From an uncultured Prevotellaceae bacterium (GTDB taxonomy: Bacteria > Bacteroidota > Bacteroidia > Bacteroidales > Bacteroidaceae): a stretch of DNA of 64,000 nt. Below, in pieces: positions 1-9,431 of the stretch; the stretch's first letter is position 1, and every line of letters begins with the position of its first letter. The stretch lies in assembly GCA_900315455.1 (NCBI GenBank), contig OMZE01000004.1:1-64000 (forward strand). The letters run 5' to 3'. A model generated the notes under the pieces. That model was not told the DNA's origin. It searched no databases and saw nothing but the letters and a program-made list of their open reading frames with translations. The position numbers and the translations under genes are program-made.

Positions 1-162
1 CGTATCTTCTACCCACGCCACACCATGCCCCGAGGGGACAGCGCGGCGCTGCTTCTTGTACTACTTGTCTTCCATGTAAATCTCTCAAAGAACGCTTCTA
101 AATCTGTCGCTTTTTCAAGCGCAGCGAATGCAAAGGTACAACCATTTATGTTTACCTCCAAA
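1..162 (-). promoter_or_regulatory. Probable rRNA operon promoter and leader
   Basis: Read on the minus strand, a TTTG box (159-162) and a TACCTTTG box (131-138) are 20 nt apart, the Bacteroidota sigma-A consensus. Downstream there is a small CGCTT/AAGCG hairpin (108-121) and then GCGTTCTTTGAGA (81-95), which resembles the boxA antiterminator found in rRNA leaders. The leader continues without an ORF to the window edge. This is the usual layout just upstream of a 16S rRNA gene, but the rRNA itself is outside the window, so the assignment is inferred. The AT-rich stretch 163-343 between this promoter and the first gene shows nothing else I can support. Confidence 0.55.
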
Positions 163-343
163 TTTTTCGGCAATTATTTTTAGAAAAATCGAAAAGTTTT
201 CTGATTAATTGACATAAATCAAATCAAAATAACAAACTAATTCCCAAAACAACAAAAACATCTCCCCAAAAGACAAGGAACAAAAGTTCTGTATCTTTTG
301 AGGAGACATGTTTTCGGCCCGTCGTCTCACCTACTTGGGCGTA

Positions 344-1027
344 TTATTTCACCACAGTAGCCTTGATAATCCGGATTTCCTCCTTGGGTTTGTCGGCAGC
401 ACCTGTTTCGGCAAGTTGGATTTTCTCTACCACGTCCATTCCCTCTACCACTTCACCAAAGACGGTGTATCGTCCATCGAGGAAAGGTGTTCCACCGAGT
501 TTGTTGTACGTCTCCCTGATTTCAGGTGTAAGTTGCACCTTTCCCCCCGTGAGCGTATCAAGTCGGTGTTGGAAATAGTCGATTTGCGACTCATGCAGTT
601 GCCTTCCCCAGACGATATAGAAATCCGTGGATGAAGAAGCCTTCTTGGGATTCACGTTGTCATCTTCCCTTGCAGCCGCCACTGCCCCTCTCTTATGGTA
701 ATATTGGGGGAATACGATTTCGGCGGGAATTTGCGTCTTCGGCGGCGCGGGCACCAGCCTTTTTCCGGGTTTTCTCGTGGCGAGGTCTCCGGTCTGTATC
801 ATGAAGTCTTTGATTACCCTGTGAAACAGCACCCCATCGTAGAGTTTCTTCCTTACCATCCTGAGGAAATTGTCGCGGTGCTTGGGTGTTTCGTTATAGA
901 GCACGATCCTGATATCCCCTAATGTGGTATTGAGAAGCACTTCATGCCTCAAGGTATCGGTTGCTGACTGTGCGTCGGCAGTGAACGCCATGCACACAGC
1001 CAACAAGAGGAATAGACATTTCTTCAT
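344..1027 (-). CDS. Periplasmic peptidyl-prolyl cis-trans isomerase, cyclophilin type
   Basis: This is an exported prolyl isomerase that should assist folding of envelope proteins. The chosen start (1027; 1030 is equally possible) gives a clean signal peptide, MKKCLFLLLAVCMAF, ending near ADAQ. A longer reading from 1069 only adds a polar tail. The cyclophilin fold is clear: the TTLGDIRIVLYNETPKH start, DNFLRMV, a YDGVLFHRVI segment and the late GRYTVFGEVVEGMDVV block. The central part is longer than in minimal cyclophilins, with a charged insert between the FHRVI strand and the FGEVV strand, common in Bacteroidota homologues. It stands alone, downstream of cydB on the same strand. Confidence 0.9.
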   Translation of the reverse strand: MKKCLFLLLAVCMAFTADAQSATDTLRHEVLLNTTLGDIRIVLYNETPKHRDNFLRMVRKKLYDGVLFHRVIKDFMIQTGDLATRKPGKRLVPAPPKTQIPAEIVFPQYYHKRGAVAAAREDDNVNPKKASSSTDFYIVWGRQLHESQIDYFQHRLDTLTGGKVQLTPEIRETYNKLGGTPFLDGRYTVFGEVVEGMDVVEKIQLAETGAADKPKEEIRIIKATVVK

Positions 1028-1160
1028 CATTGCATACTTTTTTTCATTATGGGCAGATTCGCTGTACATGCAACACGCAGTCTACCCTTTTTCATCTATC
1101 ATTATTTTATTGTATCTTTCGGCCAAGAACGAAACAAACTCCCATTTTAATGCCTATATA

Positions 1161-2306
1161 TTAATAGAGGTGGTCATCGGCAGTGATTTCCTCTGCATCG
1201 ATTTTCTTTTTGTCGATGGCTCTCCAGGCATAGAAGATATACGCCAGCACGAAGGGAATGAGAAGACTCACATACGTCATTGTACGAAGCGTAAACTCAC
1301 TGCTGCAACTGTTGGCTATGGTAAGGCTGCTCTGCAGGTCGGCGTTAGAGGGATAATAGGCGGTATTGTTCCACCCCGCACAAAGCAGCAGACAGAGCAC
1401 CACGAGCACCACACCAATGCCTGCAGGCCAGATGCCGCCCACATAAGTCTTGCTCTTGATGGTGCGTATCACGGCATAGAGCAAGAGCACTACACCCAAG
1501 AGCAATACTATAAGCAAGTACCACATTTCCAAGAAGTTGTGCAGGTATTTCATGGGTTCCATGGAGATGACGCCTGTTGCCGGGTCATAGGCATACCCGT
1601 CTTTGAGCAGCGTCCTTATAAGGAAAGCCAGGAAGAAAATCAGGAAAGGAATTACTGCTCCCACCAGTTTCACCGATGCCCTGCACCTGATATTCTCGTC
1701 GTTTACATTATTCATAATATACAGCGTGCCCAACACTCTTGCAAGGAAGAAGACGGCCAGTCCGAGCGCCAGGTTCCAGGGGTCGAGCAAAGCATCAAGT
1801 CCGTGCGACGCGTTGGCCCATCTTGAGATGACGGGTTGCACACTGTCGGTGAGACTCATTTTGTCGACGAGAAAGTTGGAGCCATTGAAGAAAGTGGCTA
1901 CGGCACCTCCAAGCAGCAACGGACCGACAATGCCATTGATAATGAGGCACATCTGGAATGTCTTTGCTCCCAGGAAATTGCCCAACTTGTTCTGGAACTC
2001 ATAACTCACGGCCTGCACGACAAAAGAGAACAGGATAATCATCCAAAGCCAATACGCGCCGCCGAAACTCGTGCTGTAGAACAGTGGGAACGAAGCGAAG
2101 AAAGCACCTCCGAACGTGACAAGGGTGGTGAAGGTGAATTCCCATTTCCGTCCTGTAGAATTGATGACCATCTTCCTCTCCTGCTCATTCTTGCCAAGTC
2201 CAAAAATCAGAGAGTTTGCCCCTTGCACAAACAGGAGGAAAACCAACAGGGCCCCAAGCAAAGACACCAGGAACCACCAATATTTTTGCATAAACTCGTA
2301 AGTCAT
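1161..2306 (-). CDS. cydB: Cytochrome bd ubiquinol oxidase subunit II
   Basis: Subunit II of the bd-type quinol oxidase, which reduces O2 with quinol electrons and has very high oxygen affinity. It would let this anaerobe tolerate or use traces of oxygen. The 381-residue protein is made of hydrophobic membrane segments from its N-terminus (WWFLVSLLGALLVFLLFVQG) to its C-terminus. The QGANSLIFGLG segment near residue 28 and the DPWNLALG segment match the CydB family. It follows cydA with a 19-nt gap and the DUF4492 gene precedes cydA, so the three are probably one transcript. Length is typical. Confidence 0.95.
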   Translation of the reverse strand: MTYEFMQKYWWFLVSLLGALLVFLLFVQGANSLIFGLGKNEQERKMVINSTGRKWEFTFTTLVTFGGAFFASFPLFYSTSFGGAYWLWMIILFSFVVQAVSYEFQNKLGNFLGAKTFQMCLIINGIVGPLLLGGAVATFFNGSNFLVDKMSLTDSVQPVISRWANASHGLDALLDPWNLALGLAVFFLARVLGTLYIMNNVNDENIRCRASVKLVGAVIPFLIFFLAFLIRTLLKDGYAYDPATGVISMEPMKYLHNFLEMWYLLIVLLLGVVLLLYAVIRTIKSKTYVGGIWPAGIGVVLVVLCLLLCAGWNNTAYYPSNADLQSSLTIANSCSSEFTLRTMTYVSLLIPFVLAYIFYAWRAIDKKKIDAEEITADDHLY

Positions 2307-2325
2307 AATGATAATGGTTTAAAGG

Positions 2326-3909
2326 TTATTTTGAATACTCAGGACCTTTCTTGATCTGTTTGCAAAGAATACTGATCTCCACGGCAAGCAGTGCCGTAAA
2401 GAGGAAAAGGAAGAGGAAGAAAGTGATGATGACCGCACTTGACGAGAGGTCGCTCACACCTACCCAGGTGGGCATCATGTCTTGGATGGTCCACGGCTGC
2501 CTGCCAAACTCCGCCACGAGCCATCCCGACTCACTGGCCACATATCCCAATGGCAAGAGGATGATACCCAGCCATTTCCACCATTTTCCGGCAGTAATGT
2601 CTTTCTTGTAGGCAAGGAACAGCGTAACGGCGAAGAAGAGGATGAACAGACATCCAAGACCCACCATGATGCGGAAAGTATAGAAACACAACGGGATATA
2701 AGGCACCACCTCATCGGCATCCTTGATATACCCATAACCAAAATACTTCATGTTCTCTTTCAGATAAGCGGCTTTGTCTGCCAGGTCCTTCTCCTGTGCA
2801 GCGGAAAGTTGTCCCTTTGTCTCGGTCTTGATTCTGCGGTAATCAGCCAAAGCGGCAATCGCTTTCTTTCCCCGCTCCATCTTCTCTGCCAGCGACAATT
2901 CCACTTGTCCATCGGCATTGGTAAAACCACCCTTAATCAGGTCGTTGACACCGGGCACAAAACCGTTGAAGTCGTGAGTGGCCATGAAAGAGAGCATCTT
3001 GGGGATACCTATCTTCATCGGGGGTTCCTCACCAGAGGCATAATCGGGTTGCTGGAAGGGGTTGACGAGGGCTATCGCAGTAAGGCTTTCTCCCTCACTG
3101 CCATTGTAGAGAGCCTCCATGGCAGCCAACTTCATAGGCTGCACCTGGGCCACGGTATAGGCAGAATGGTCGCCCGTGATAGCAGTGAGCAACGATGCCA
3201 CCAGACCTACGATGGAAGCCACCTTGATACTCTCGACAGCAAAATGCTGATCCCTTTTCTTCAGCAGGTAATAGAAACTTACCGCCACGGTAAAGATTGC
3301 ACCGATGATCCATGCAGAGGTGACGGTATGGCAGAACTTGTCGATGGCAAACGGCGACAGGGCCACTTCAGAGAACGACACCATCTCATGGCGCATGGTA
3401 TCGGGATTGAACTCACACCCCACAGGATATTGCATCCAAGAGTTGGCCACGAGAATCCACCATGCCGAGATGGTGGCTCCCAGTCCGGTGAGCCAGGTGG
3501 AAGCGAGATGGAATCCGGGCGACACCTTCTTCCATCCGAAATACATCACCGCCACGAAGGTCGACTCCATGAAGAATGCCACAATGCCCTCGATGGCGAG
3601 GGGGGCGCCGAAGATATCGCCCACGAACCAAGAGTAGTTGCTCCAGTTGGTGCCGAACTCAAATTCCAGGATGATGCCCGTGGCAACGCCCATGGCAAAG
3701 TTCACCCCGAAGAGTTTCTGCCAGAATTTTGCCATGTCTTTCCAGAACACCTTTTTCGTGCGGTAGTAGCAAGTCTCGAAGATGCCCATGATGAGGGCCA
3801 GTCCCAGCGTGAGGGGGACGAACAGCCAATGGTAGATGGCAGTGAGCGCAAACTGCGCCCTCGCCCAGTCAACCATACCGGCATCGATGTCTAATAGTAG
3901 GTTTTGCAT
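2326..3909 (-). CDS. cydA: Cytochrome bd ubiquinol oxidase subunit I
   Basis: Haem-bearing catalytic subunit of the bd oxidase (527 aa). The family ligands are visible: His27 in IYHWLF (haem d/b595 side), His194 in FCHTVT and Met415 in FRIMVGLG for haem b558. Lys260 and Glu265 in VQPMKLAAME correspond to the quinone-site pair of the E. coli enzyme, and the GRQPW motif follows near the C-terminus. The stretch between the Q-loop and Met415 contains a charged insert (about 335-390) that differs from the E. coli long Q-loop. It is cotranscribed with cydB and the small DUF4492 gene upstream. Confidence 0.96.
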   Translation of the reverse strand: MQNLLLDIDAGMVDWARAQFALTAIYHWLFVPLTLGLALIMGIFETCYYRTKKVFWKDMAKFWQKLFGVNFAMGVATGIILEFEFGTNWSNYSWFVGDIFGAPLAIEGIVAFFMESTFVAVMYFGWKKVSPGFHLASTWLTGLGATISAWWILVANSWMQYPVGCEFNPDTMRHEMVSFSEVALSPFAIDKFCHTVTSAWIIGAIFTVAVSFYYLLKKRDQHFAVESIKVASIVGLVASLLTAITGDHSAYTVAQVQPMKLAAMEALYNGSEGESLTAIALVNPFQQPDYASGEEPPMKIGIPKMLSFMATHDFNGFVPGVNDLIKGGFTNADGQVELSLAEKMERGKKAIAALADYRRIKTETKGQLSAAQEKDLADKAAYLKENMKYFGYGYIKDADEVVPYIPLCFYTFRIMVGLGCLFILFFAVTLFLAYKKDITAGKWWKWLGIILLPLGYVASESGWLVAEFGRQPWTIQDMMPTWVGVSDLSSSAVIITFFLFLFLFTALLAVEISILCKQIKKGPEYSK

Positions 3910-3935
3910 AGCATATCAGTATTTTGATGAATTTT

Positions 3936-4160
3936 TCAGTCATGGGCTCTTTCCACCATCTCCTGCCCCACGAAGTCGGCCTCATGCCCCTTTTCTGCTC
4001 TCGACTTGATGAAATCCGGAAAGAAGAGCAACTTGATGACGACAAAGATGATGAAAAGTTTGATGGCTATCACCGTCCAAAGTGTTTTTCCTATGGTCAT
4101 GTTTTTGAACCCCTCGTAATAGAGGTCGAAGACTCTATAGAAAAAAGATGACTTTTTCAT
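3936..4160 (-). CDS. DUF4492 small membrane protein of the cyd operon
   Basis: A 74-residue protein starting MKKSSFFYRVFDLYYEGF, with one membrane segment (IAIKLFIIFVVIKLLFF) and a charged C-terminal tail. This is the DUF4492 family, which in Bacteroidota and Epsilonproteobacteria sits directly upstream of cydA. It is probably a small accessory or assembly subunit of the bd oxidase, by analogy with CydX/CydY, but that role is inferred. The start at 4160 is preferred to 4235 because the upstream extension covers the promoter area and is not part of the family. There are 26 nt between its stop and cydA. Confidence 0.8.
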   Translation of the reverse strand: MKKSSFFYRVFDLYYEGFKNMTIGKTLWTVIAIKLFIIFVVIKLLFFPDFIKSRAEKGHEADFVGQEMVERAHD

Positions 4161-4212
4161 GGGTTCACACTTTACATTAACACCCCGGCAATGCACCAGG
4201 ATAACAACACGG

Positions 4213-4220
4213 CAAATATA
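4213..4220 (-). promoter_or_regulatory. Probable -7 box for the cyd operon
   Basis: TATATTTG on the minus strand, about 52 nt upstream of the DUF4492 start, fits the TAnnTTTG -7 element. An ATTG about 22 nt further upstream may serve as a weak -33 box. Confidence 0.4.
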
Positions 4221-4325
4221 AAAGAAAAATTCCAATATTGTTCAATTTATCCCCAAAAATATTATTTTCTACTCATTTTTATTTTTTTTATACTGATAAA
4301 GTGAAATGGAACAAATGATTTGTCC

Positions 4326-4333
4326 TATCTTTG
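4326..4333 (+). promoter_or_regulatory. Probable -7 box for the exporter operon
   Basis: TATCTTTG, 56 nt ahead of the TolC-like gene, matches the -7 element. A good -33 TTTG is not present at the standard distance. Confidence 0.4.
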
Positions 4334-4389
4334 CATGAAAAAGTGATTTCCCTATTGGAAATCCACACCATTTTTTAGCAACTAAACAC

Positions 4390-5877
4390 ATGACAAGAAG
4401 ACTATCAATCCTTGCGATAGCGTTCACTTTGGGCTTATTGGTCCAGGCCCAAGAAAAGATGACTTTGGAAGACTGCCGTCAATTAGCCATCAATAACAAC
4501 AAGCAACTGAGCGTAGCCCGGCTCGGTCAGGACATCGCTTCGAGCAACCGTGCAGCAGCACGGACACATTACCTGCCGAAAGTGGATGCCATGGCTGGCT
4601 ATGAACTCATGAGCAAGGAGATTTCCATATTGAACGACAAGCAAAAGGACGCCCTCAACAACCTTGGCACAACGGCCATGTCGTCGGTAGGCAACAACCT
4701 CAACACGATAATGACCGACATGGTACAAAAAGGCATCCTGACGCCACAACTCGCCCAGTCGCTGGGACAATACCTCGGCGGGATGGGCAACTCGCTGGCT
4801 GCTATGGGCAACGAACTGGGCAGCACCATCCGTCAGGCTTTCCGCACCAACAACCGCAACACCATTGCGGGTTCGGTCATGTTCAGACAACCTATCTATA
4901 TGGGTGGAAGCATTACGGCAATCAACCGCATAGCAGAGCTGAACGAGCAACTGGCCTCGGAAAACTACGACATGCTTGTGCAGAACACCCTTTACGAAAT
5001 CGACGCCACCTATTGGCTGGTGGTGTCGCTGAAACAGAAGCAACGCCTGGCCGACAGTTACCTGGAGTTGGTGAAACAGTTCAACACCGACGTGCACAAG
5101 ATGATCGACCAAGGGGTGTCGACGCGTGCCGAAGGCCTCAGCGTAGACGTCAGGGTGAATGAGGCAGAGATGACAAAGATGAAGGTCGATGACAACCTCG
5201 TACTGTCGAAGATGCTGCTCTGCCAACTCTGCGGCTTGCCTATGGACTACCCCATCACCCTGGCCGATGAAGACAAGGACCCCATACCCGACTACACCTC
5301 GGTAGTAGCCGATGCCGATGTAGCGAGCGACCGTCCCGAACTACGCATGCTCCAGGTAGGCATCGACATCTCAGAGCAAACCTCCAAGATTCTCACCGCC
5401 ACCTACTACCGCCCGCAGATTGCCCTTACGGGAGGCTACCTGCTGTCGAACCCCAACCTCTACAATGGTTTCGAGCACAAGTTCAGCGGGGTGTGGAACA
5501 TCGGACTCTTGGTTCGCATGCCGCTCTGGGACTGGCACGAAGGCCGTTACAAGATACGGGCGTCGAAGGCTGCCACCACGATAGCACAACTGGAGCGCAG
5601 CGACCTCCTTGAGAAAATCAACCTGCAGGTGGAACAGCACCGCTTCAGATACCGTGAGGCCCTTCGCCGCATGGAGATGAGCAAGAAACATGTTTCCAGT
5701 GCCGAGGAGAACCTGAGATGTGCTACTGTCGGCTTCCGTGAGGGCGTGATGAGCCTCACCGAAGTGATGACCGCCCAGACGGCATGGCAGGCCGCCCAAT
5801 CCGAGAAAATCGATTCAGAAATAGAAGTTCAACTATCCCAAGTGGCTCTTCGCAAGGCCCTTGGACAACTCAGATAA
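4390..5877 (+). CDS. TolC-family outer membrane efflux protein
   Basis: Outer membrane channel of a tripartite export system (495 aa). An N-terminal signal peptide (LAIAFTLGLLVQAQ) is followed by two OEP-type repeats: MTLEDCRQLAINNNKQL at the start of the first and a second half ending in the conserved REGVMSLTEVMTAQTAWQAA helix. Long alpha-helical stretches rich in Gln, Glu and Ala match the periplasmic tunnel. It is the first gene of a + strand operon followed 4 nt later by a HlyD adaptor and then two ABC-2 permeases, so it should serve as the exit duct of that exporter. Confidence 0.92.
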   Translation: MTRRLSILAIAFTLGLLVQAQEKMTLEDCRQLAINNNKQLSVARLGQDIASSNRAAARTHYLPKVDAMAGYELMSKEISILNDKQKDALNNLGTTAMSSVGNNLNTIMTDMVQKGILTPQLAQSLGQYLGGMGNSLAAMGNELGSTIRQAFRTNNRNTIAGSVMFRQPIYMGGSITAINRIAELNEQLASENYDMLVQNTLYEIDATYWLVVSLKQKQRLADSYLELVKQFNTDVHKMIDQGVSTRAEGLSVDVRVNEAEMTKMKVDDNLVLSKMLLCQLCGLPMDYPITLADEDKDPIPDYTSVVADADVASDRPELRMLQVGIDISEQTSKILTATYYRPQIALTGGYLLSNPNLYNGFEHKFSGVWNIGLLVRMPLWDWHEGRYKIRASKAATTIAQLERSDLLEKINLQVEQHRFRYREALRRMEMSKKHVSSAEENLRCATVGFREGVMSLTEVMTAQTAWQAAQSEKIDSEIEVQLSQVALRKALGQLR

Positions 5878-5881
5878 TTTC

Positions 5882-6871
5882 ATGTCAGCAAAGAAGCAAC
5901 ACAACAACATTTTACTGGCCATTCTCGGCATCATCGCCACGGTGGCAGCAGTAGGAGCAATAGGCTATTTCACCCTCGACAAGGAAGAAGACATCATACA
6001 AGGTCAGGTGGAGGTGTCGGAATACCGTGTATCAAGTAAGGTTCCCGGACGTATTCTCGAACTCCGGGTGCAGGAAGGCGACTTCGTGCATGCCGGCGAC
6101 ACCGTAGCGATTCTCGACGTGCCCGAAATACAGGCCAAGCGGGCACAGGCTGAGAGTGCCCGACGTGCCGCCTCTGCCATGAACGAGATGGCCGACAATG
6201 GTGCCCGTGAGGAAACCATCGAGACTGCCTTCGAACTGCTGCAACAGGCAAAGGCTGCCAACGACATCGCCAAGAAGACATTCGAGCGGGTGAACAACCT
6301 CTTCGAAGAGGGGGTCGTCACTGCCCAGCGCCGTGATGAGGCGCAGGCCGCCGTAGATGCCACCACTGCCCAGGTGAGAGCAGCACAGAGCCAGTATGAC
6401 ATGGCACGCAACGGTGCCCGCCAGGAAGAGCGCAAGGCCACATCAGCACAGGTCGACCAGGCGAGCGGTGCCATTGCCGAAGTCAACTCCTACATCAAGG
6501 AAACTATCCAACGAGCCCAGAAAGACGGTGAGGTGACAGAGGTTTACCCCAAAGTGGGCGAATTGGTAGGCACAGGTTCGCCTATCATGAACATCGCCGA
6601 AATCGACAATCTCTGGGGAGTGTTCAACGTGCGTGAAGACCAACTGGCCGGCATGAAGGTGGGTGACGTCATCACCGCTTTCGCCCCCGCGTTCAACAAG
6701 GAGTTGAAGATGAAGGTCTACTATTTGAAAGACCAAGGCAGTTATTCGGTATGGAAGGCCACGAAAGCCACTGGCCAATACGACCTGAAGACGTTTGAGG
6801 TGCGCGCGCGTCCGGTGGAGAAATTCGAGGGCTTGCGTCCCGGCATGTCTTTAATCATCAGGAAGAAATAG
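5882..6871 (+). CDS. HlyD-family membrane fusion (adaptor) protein
   Basis: Periplasmic adaptor linking the inner-membrane permeases to the TolC channel (329 aa). One N-terminal membrane anchor (ILLAILGIIATVAAVGAIGYF) is followed by a biotinyl-lipoyl half (VSSKVPGRILELRVQEGDFV), a long coiled-coil hairpin rich in Ala, Gln and Glu, and the returning lipoyl and barrel part (GEVTEVYPKVGELVGTG). The start at 5882 is 4 nt after the TolC stop. The longer reading from 5861 overlaps TolC and only adds seven residues, so it was not chosen. Confidence 0.9.
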   Translation: MSAKKQHNNILLAILGIIATVAAVGAIGYFTLDKEEDIIQGQVEVSEYRVSSKVPGRILELRVQEGDFVHAGDTVAILDVPEIQAKRAQAESARRAASAMNEMADNGAREETIETAFELLQQAKAANDIAKKTFERVNNLFEEGVVTAQRRDEAQAAVDATTAQVRAAQSQYDMARNGARQEERKATSAQVDQASGAIAEVNSYIKETIQRAQKDGEVTEVYPKVGELVGTGSPIMNIAEIDNLWGVFNVREDQLAGMKVGDVITAFAPAFNKELKMKVYYLKDQGSYSVWKATKATGQYDLKTFEVRARPVEKFEGLRPGMSLIIRKK

Positions 6872-6903
6872 GCAACAGAAGTGAATAGAGAAAACTAAGG
6901 GCA

Positions 6904-8073
6904 TTGAAAACGATTGGCCGAATATTGAAGATAGCATCCCGCGAATGTGGTTTTTTCCTGAAAAACCCCATCTACCTTTTCAGCATGGTGCTCTTTCCCC
7001 TCTTGGTGATTGTGTTTTTCACCTCTGTCATGGGGGAAGGCTTACCCACTGAAATGCCTGTGGGGGTGGTCGACCTTGACAATTCGTCAACGTCGCGCGG
7101 ACTCATACGCAAACTCGATTCGTTTGAGACCTCCCGGGTAGTAGGACATTACTCTGGTATCGACGATGCCCGCAAGGCTATGCAGCGCAACGAGATTTAT
7201 GCCTTTCTCTATATTCCGGAGAACATGTCGGGCGACCTCCTTGCAGCACGGCAGCCCAAGGTCTCGTTCTATTATTCCTTCACAACGCTCACTTCGGGCT
7301 CATTGCTTTTCCGCGACCTGAAAACGATATCGATGCTGGGGTCGGCTGGCGTCGGCAGCGCAAAGATGCGCGCCCAGGGCTACACCAGCAGGCAGATAAG
7401 CACGTTTCTGCAACCTATCACCATCGACCTGCATCCCATCAACAACCCCTGGGTGAACTACAACATGTATCTGAGCGTGATGCTCATCCCCGGCGCAATG
7501 CTCTTGTTCATTTTCCTCATCTCCGCCTATTCGATAGGCACGGAATTGAAATTCGACACTTCCAAGGAGTGGATGGCGGCTGCCAACGGCAACATCTATG
7601 TCGCCCTGGCGGGAAAGTTCCTGCCGCAGTTCCTCATCTTCCTGACCATGATGCTGGGATTCGAGTTCTACGTCTTCCATGTGCTCCACTTCACCAATGC
7701 GGGCAGCCAATGGTTGCTCATCGCATTGACGGTGATTACGATACTGGCATCACAGGCTTTTGGCATCTTCGTCTTTGGCCTGCTGCCCTCCCTGCGTATG
7801 TCGATGAGTGTCTGCTCGCTGTGGGCTGTACTCAGTTTCACGACAGTGGGTGCCGCATTCCCGCTGAGCGCCATGGACACACCCATCCAAGCCCTGGCCC
7901 AACTCTTCCCCTTGCGGCACTACTATATGATTTACCAGATATGCATACTCAACGGTTTCCCCTGGACGGATGCCGTCGTCCACTTTGGCGCTCTGGTCGT
8001 GTTCATCATCATGCCTTTCTTCGTGGTCCACATCATCCGCAAGGCCATGTTGGAATATGTCTATATCCCCTGA
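6904..8073 (+). CDS. ABC-2 type permease
   Basis: Inner-membrane permease of the ABC-2 (YhhJ/YbhS-like) type, 389 aa. One membrane segment near the N-terminus (NPIYLFSMVLFPLLVIVFF) is followed by a large extracytoplasmic domain (about 45-180) and a cluster of five membrane helices (about 190-385). The LFPLRHYYMIYQ motif before the last helix is typical of the family. The apparent start is TTG at 6904; there is no in-frame ATG that keeps the first membrane segment. It sits 32 nt after the HlyD gene and 4 nt before its paralogue. No ABC ATPase gene is in the operon. Confidence 0.88.
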   Translation: MKTIGRILKIASRECGFFLKNPIYLFSMVLFPLLVIVFFTSVMGEGLPTEMPVGVVDLDNSSTSRGLIRKLDSFETSRVVGHYSGIDDARKAMQRNEIYAFLYIPENMSGDLLAARQPKVSFYYSFTTLTSGSLLFRDLKTISMLGSAGVGSAKMRAQGYTSRQISTFLQPITIDLHPINNPWVNYNMYLSVMLIPGAMLLFIFLISAYSIGTELKFDTSKEWMAAANGNIYVALAGKFLPQFLIFLTMMLGFEFYVFHVLHFTNAGSQWLLIALTVITILASQAFGIFVFGLLPSLRMSMSVCSLWAVLSFTTVGAAFPLSAMDTPIQALAQLFPLRHYYMIYQICILNGFPWTDAVVHFGALVVFIIMPFFVVHIIRKAMLEYVYIP

Positions 8074-8077
8074 AGCC

Positions 8078-9349
8078 ATGGAAAGGAAAGAACGACTGCT
8101 ATATCGAATCAAGGAAGGTATCTTCGACGTAGGATACATCTGGAGCAAGGAGACGGTTTCTGTGCTGAAAGACGAGGGTGTACTGATTTTCTTCATCCTC
8201 GTTCCGCTCATCTATCCTATCCTTTACGCCTGGTGCTACAACAACGAGGTGACGCGCGACGTGCCTGTGGCCGTTGTCGACCAGTCACGCAGCCAACTGA
8301 GCCGTGAATTCACGCGTGGCGTTGACGCTTCGCCCGACGTTTCGATAAAATACTATTGCAACGACATGGAGGAAGCCAAGCGCCTGGTAGGCAAACAAGA
8401 AGTGTACGGCATTCTCTTTATCCCTGCCGACTTCTCCACCCGTCTCAACCGTATGGAGCAATCCACCATCAGCATTTATTGCAACATGGGTTTCCTGCTC
8501 TATTACAAGGCCATTTACCAAACGGCAACGTCGGTGACAGGAAAGATGAACAAGCACATCCAGATTGCCTTTTCCGGAAACCCCACCAACCGCGAGGACG
8601 AAGTGGGCACACAACCGCTGGCATTCGAGGAGGTGCCGATGTTCAACAGTGCCGGGGGATATGGCAGTTTCATCATCCCGGGAGTGCTGATGCTGGTGCT
8701 CCAGCAGACATTGCTCCTTGGCATCGGACTCGCGGCAGGAACTGCACGTGAGCGCAACCGCTACCGCGACCTTGTGCCGGTGAGCCGTCACTACAACGGC
8801 ATCTTCCGCATCGTCTTCGGCAAGTCACTCAGTTACACCATGGTCTATGCCGTGCTTGCCGCCTACGAGGTGCTGGTGATTCCCCGCCTTTTCCACTTCG
8901 TTCACATCGCCAATCCCTATGCGTTGCTGGGCATCATGGTGCCCTTCATCCTGGCTTGTGTGTTTTTCGGAATGTTCATCTCGTGTATCATCCGCTATCG
9001 GGAGAATGTGCTGCTCATCATCGTGTTCACCTCTGTGCCCTTCCTGTTCCTCAGCGGGGTGTCATGGCCAAGCAGCAGCATCCCCCATTTCTGGAAAGGA
9101 GTAGGCTGCCTCATCCCCTCTACCTTCGGCATACGGGCTTTCGTCCGTGTCAACTCCATGGGAGCCACCCTGGGTGACGTGCAGGTGGAATATAACGCCA
9201 TGTGGTGTCAGGTATTGCTCTATTTCTTCCTCACCTGCCTCGTCTACCGCTATCAGATTATCACCGCCCACCGCCATGCCATCGACCGCATGAACGACAT
9301 CAAGGCCACTATGCGCAAGTCGGTGAAGGGAACCGCAAACACATTGTAG
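8078..9349 (+). CDS. ABC-2 type permease, second paralogue
   Basis: Second inner-membrane permease of the exporter (423 aa), with the same plan as its neighbour: an N-terminal membrane helix (GVLIFFILVPLIYPILYAW), an external domain with RDVPVAVVDQSRSQLSREF, then C-terminal helices including the FLFLSGVSWP segment. The start at 8078 is 4 nt after the previous stop; the longer reading from 7970 overlaps the previous gene and has no signal of being used. The two permeases probably form a heterodimer. A perfect hairpin follows the stop codon. Confidence 0.88.
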   Translation: MERKERLLYRIKEGIFDVGYIWSKETVSVLKDEGVLIFFILVPLIYPILYAWCYNNEVTRDVPVAVVDQSRSQLSREFTRGVDASPDVSIKYYCNDMEEAKRLVGKQEVYGILFIPADFSTRLNRMEQSTISIYCNMGFLLYYKAIYQTATSVTGKMNKHIQIAFSGNPTNREDEVGTQPLAFEEVPMFNSAGGYGSFIIPGVLMLVLQQTLLLGIGLAAGTARERNRYRDLVPVSRHYNGIFRIVFGKSLSYTMVYAVLAAYEVLVIPRLFHFVHIANPYALLGIMVPFILACVFFGMFISCIIRYRENVLLIIVFTSVPFLFLSGVSWPSSSIPHFWKGVGCLIPSTFGIRAFVRVNSMGATLGDVQVEYNAMWCQVLLYFFLTCLVYRYQIITAHRHAIDRMNDIKATMRKSVKGTANTL

Positions 9350-9369
9350 TAAGAGAATACTCACTACCA

Positions 9370-9412
9370 AACAGCCGCCCCCAGATTCTCATGGAAACTG
9401 GGGGCGGCTGTT
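9370..9412. terminator. Bidirectional terminator hairpin
   Basis: A perfect 15-bp stem (AACAGCCGCCCCCAG and its complement) with a 13-nt loop lies between the convergent exporter operon and mrp, and can serve both. Confidence 0.8.
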
Positions 9413-9431
9413 ATTGGATGGGCAAACGATG

